Source of the DNA: Rickettsia typhi
Lineage (GTDB): Bacteria > Pseudomonadota > Gammaproteobacteria > Burkholderiales > Burkholderiaceae_C
Reading direction: 5' to 3'
Length of the DNA: 7,609 nucleotides
NCBI GenBank assembly: GCA_943325485.2
Contig: CALPPP020000053.1
Span: 1 to 7,609, forward strand
Made by a program: the position numbers and the translations under genes. The notes beneath the pieces were generated by a model. That model was not told the DNA's origin, made no database searches, and saw nothing but the letters and a program-made list of their open reading frames with translations. Below, in pieces: positions 5,888-7,609 of the stretch. Within the stretch, counting starts at the first letter, position 1. Every line of letters begins with the position of its first letter.

Positions 5888-6253
5888 ATGAAACGCCAAT
5901 TCGGTTTTCCCTCTGTGACCCGTGCCAACTTGGCGATGGCTCTCATGGGGGCCTTGTTGCTGAGCGCTTGTACCCAAGAGCAGCAGAACAAATTAGGCCG
6001 CGGCATCCAAAACTGGACGGGCACCGATGGCGTACTGGAAGTTTATGCTGGCGATAAATTGGTGCGCCGCTTTCTCAAGGTGGACAAACTCAGCACGGCT
6101 TTGGGGACCGATGACGGTAAAGCCCGCGACTACCGCTACGGGTATGGCGTATTGGACGAGAACCTCAATATGCAAGTCGACGCCAACGAAAAACGGGTCT
6201 ATTTCGAATTCAGCAGTTATTCCAATATTGTGTTTTTTGAAAATCCGCGATGA
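5888..6253 (+). CDS. Small hypothetical lipoprotein
   Basis: A 121-residue product with a lipoprotein signal: a positively charged start (MKR), a hydrophobic run from about 15 to 25, and the lipobox LSAC with the acylated C28. Residue +2 is Thr, not Asp, so sorting to the outer membrane is expected under the usual Lol rule. The mature domain of about 94 residues has beta-rich character: WTGTDGVLEVYAGDKLVRRF (43-62), GYGVLDENLNMQVD and a YFEFSSYSNIVFF end. No enzyme motif is visible. A good AAGG ribosome binding site sits 7 nt before the ATG and overlaps the stop of the preceding gene, which supports co-transcription with the secreted protein, HIT and cytochrome genes. Its stop is 14 bp from the stop of the convergent crotonase-fold gene, with no obvious terminator between. 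I do not recognise the family; a structural or envelope-stress role is possible but unproven. Confidence 0.85.
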   Translation: MKRQFGFPSVTRANLAMALMGALLLSACTQEQQNKLGRGIQNWTGTDGVLEVYAGDKLVRRFLKVDKLSTALGTDDGKARDYRYGYGVLDENLNMQVDANEKRVYFEFSSYSNIVFFENPR

Positions 6254-6267
6254 ACATGCAAAGATTT

Positions 6268-7047
6268 TTATCCAGCGGACCAATCAGGTTTTCGCTTGTC
6301 TAAAAAGGCTTGAAAGCCCTCTTGGGCGCTGTCCTCCATCATGTTGCAAGCCATGGTTTGACCTGCCAACTGGTAAGCCGCACTCAAGCCCATTTCAAGC
6401 TGTTGGTAAAACAAGGCTTTACCTAAACGAACCGCAGGCTCGGGTTTGGCTGCAATCTTGAGGCACAACTGTAAAACCGCCTCAGCCAACACCTCGGCTG
6501 GCACCACTTGGTTGATCAAACCACGCTCTTTGGCGGTATCTGCGTCAATAAAATCGCCGGTCAAAAGCATTTCCATGGCCTGCTTGCGGTGCATATTGCG
6601 GCTCAAGCCCACGCTAGGGGTGGAACAAAACAAACCATAGTTGATGCCCGACACCGCAAACCGAGCCTCTTGGCTGGCAACAGCCAGATCACACATACTG
6701 ACCAACTGACATCCCGCTGCAGTCGCAATGCCTTGTACTTCGGCAATCACGGGTTGGGGCAGATTTTGAATGCGCGACATCATTCGACTGCATTGTGCAA
6801 ATAATTGGGTGTAGAAGTCGTGGTCAGGATGGTTGCGCATTTCACGCAAATCGTGTCCGGCGCTGAATGCACGACCGCCTGCAGCAATGACCACCACGCG
6901 ACACGATGCGTCTTGCGCCACAGCTTGTAACGCGTCATCCAAGGCGCTCAGCATCTCGCTTGACAGGGCATTAAAGCTATCGGGTCGGTTGAGCACCAAA
7001 CGCGTGACGCCTGTTGCGGGCGTTTCTCTTAAAACCCAATCGTTCAT
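6268..7047 (-). CDS. Enoyl-CoA hydratase/isomerase (crotonase) family protein, ECHDC3-like
   Basis: A 259-residue crotonase-fold protein; this family acts on acyl-CoA thioesters in the cytoplasm. Seen: VTRLVLNRPDSFNALS (14-29), the oxyanion-hole segment FSAGHDLREM (61-70), VQGIATAAGCQLVSMCDLAVAS (104-125, shown here as IATAAGCQL and VSMCDLAVAS), GLFCSTPSVGL (138-148), EMLLTGDFIDADTAKERGLINQVV and a C-terminal helix rich in Met and Glu. SAGHDL and GLFCSTP mark the ECHDC3 subgroup. The position of the first hydratase Glu (Glu144 of rat crotonase) is Q114, and no Glu is seen at the second site, so true hydratase activity is doubtful. The ATG at 7047 was chosen for AAGGAG (7058-7063 on the complement) 10 nt upstream. 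An upstream ATG at 7089 would add 14 Arg-rich residues across the aat start. It is convergent with the lipoprotein gene and divergent from aat. Confidence 0.92.
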   Translation of the reverse strand: MNDWVLRETPATGVTRLVLNRPDSFNALSSEMLSALDDALQAVAQDASCRVVVIAAGGRAFSAGHDLREMRNHPDHDFYTQLFAQCSRMMSRIQNLPQPVIAEVQGIATAAGCQLVSMCDLAVASQEARFAVSGINYGLFCSTPSVGLSRNMHRKQAMEMLLTGDFIDADTAKERGLINQVVPAEVLAEAVLQLCLKIAAKPEPAVRLGKALFYQQLEMGLSAAYQLAGQTMACNMMEDSAQEGFQAFLDKRKPDWSAG

Positions 7048-7057
7048 GGTGTATCTT

Positions 7058-7063
7058 CTCCTT
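7058..7063 (-). promoter_or_regulatory. Ribosome binding site of the crotonase-family gene
   Basis: AAGGAG on the minus strand, 10 nt before the ATG at 7047. It decides for the shorter reading of the gene over the in-frame ATG at 7089, which would collide with the aat start codon. Confidence 0.6.
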
Positions 7064-7087
7064 TGAAACCTGCCTCGCCCCAGCCCC

Positions 7088-7609
7088 ATGCCACCGAACC
7101 ATCCGCCCTTGATTTATCTCGGGCCAAACGACCCGCTGCCAGACCCCTCAATGGCCTGGGATCGCTCCCATGGTGTGGAGGGCTTATTAGCAGCTGGCGG
7201 CGGACTGTCTGTTGAGCGTCTGCGGGAAGCTTACAGCAAAGGCTGCTTTCCTTGGTTTAGCGAAGGTCAACCCGTGCTGTGGTGGAGTCCTGATCCTCGA
7301 ATGGTTTTGCAGGTTGCGCATTTCCGTTTCCACCGTTCCTTGCGGCAGTGGATGAAACAGCAAAAAAATTGGGAAATCCGCATCGATACAGCTTTTGATG
7401 CGGTCATCGAGCACTGCGCCCGTGCACCTCGCCCTGGGCAAAACGGCACATGGATCGTGGCCGATATGGTCAGTGCTTACAAGGCCTTGCATACCGCTGG
7501 TTTTGCCCACAGCATAGAGACTTGGATTGATGGGCAACTCTCTGGTGGGCTTTACTGTGTCAGCATAGGGCATGCCGTGTTTGGCGAATCCATGTTCAGC
7601 TTGGTCCCC
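7088..7609 (+). CDS. aat: Leucyl/phenylalanyl-tRNA--protein transferase, 3' end cut by window edge
   Basis: The first 174 residues of Aat, which transfers Leu or Phe from aminoacyl-tRNA to proteins with N-terminal Arg or Lys, marking them for ClpS/ClpAP degradation. Family blocks appear in order: GVEGLLAAGGGLSVERLREAYSKG (29-52, shown here as GLLAAGG and LREAYSKG), CFPWF (53-57), VLWWSPDPRMVL (63-74), FHRSLRQW (81-88), IDTAFDAVIEHCA (99-111), NGTWIVADMVSAYKALH (119-135), AHSIETW (140-146), LSGGLYCVSIG (151-161) and GESMFS (166-171). The frame is open to the last base. The E. coli protein is 234 residues, so about a quarter is missing. The ATG at 7088 has no clear Shine-Dalgarno, but an in-frame TGA about 25 nt upstream leaves no earlier ATG. 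The LIYLGPNDPLPDP leader fits the usual betaproteobacterial N-terminus. It is divergent from the crotonase gene with 40 bp between start codons. Confidence 0.95.
   Translation, partial: MPPNHPPLIYLGPNDPLPDPSMAWDRSHGVEGLLAAGGGLSVERLREAYSKGCFPWFSEGQPVLWWSPDPRMVLQVAHFRFHRSLRQWMKQQKNWEIRIDTAFDAVIEHCARAPRPGQNGTWIVADMVSAYKALHTAGFAHSIETWIDGQLSGGLYCVSIGHAVFGESMFSLVP

Noticed and set aside
6244..6289. TCCGC and GCGGA inverted copies flanking the convergent gene ends, as a bidirectional terminator
   Set aside because: The arms are only 5 bp with a 36-nt loop and no T-run directly after the stem, so it is not a credible intrinsic terminator.
7187..7573. Minus-strand frame of 128 codons at the right end
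   Set aside because: It is antisense to aat, whose conserved blocks run without a break through this stretch.

Overview
The window reads as an ordinary chromosomal stretch of a betaproteobacterium, probably a freshwater Burkholderiales member (Comamonadaceae, Limnohabitans- or Rhodoferax-like). This is an inference from protein style, the moderate GC content and the mix of genes. No marker gene fixes the genus. I see no tRNA, rRNA, CRISPR, insertion sequence or phage gene. Both ends cut through genes.

Left half, 1-4369, minus strand: a tight five-gene cluster. In transcription order it holds a class I SAM methyltransferase, a beta-hydroxyacid dehydrogenase (3-hydroxyisobutyrate dehydrogenase family), a class III PLP aminotransferase resembling glutamate-1-semialdehyde aminomutase, a periplasmic sugar-type binding protein, and the start of its RbsA-type ABC ATPase, which leaves the window. 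Three of the four junctions are 4-nt stop/start overlaps. The fourth is a 65-nt gap with a weak hairpin and a TTG start. The layout suggests uptake of a small polar compound plus its transamination and oxidation or reduction, with an unexplained methyltransferase at the head. The substrate cannot be read from the sequence.

Middle, 4370-4549: the divergent intergenic region, with a 14-bp AT-centred dyad and only weak promoter-like boxes. Centre-right, 4550-6253, plus strand: a compact four-gene run of a membrane-anchored monoheme cytochrome c, a HIT-fold protein whose catalytic histidine triad is broken (H-T-T-M-Q), an unrecognised secreted two-cysteine protein, and a small lipoprotein. Three of the four products are exported.

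Right end: a minus-strand crotonase-fold gene of the ECHDC3 type (6268-7047), convergent with the lipoprotein gene. Only 40 bp separate it from a divergent, 3'-truncated aat gene (leucyl/phenylalanyl-tRNA-protein transferase, N-degron pathway) that runs off the window.

Nothing here is a clear new defence or mobile system. The items most worth a second look are the methyltransferase/dehydrogenase/aminotransferase/ABC cluster and the HIT protein with a lost nucleophile.
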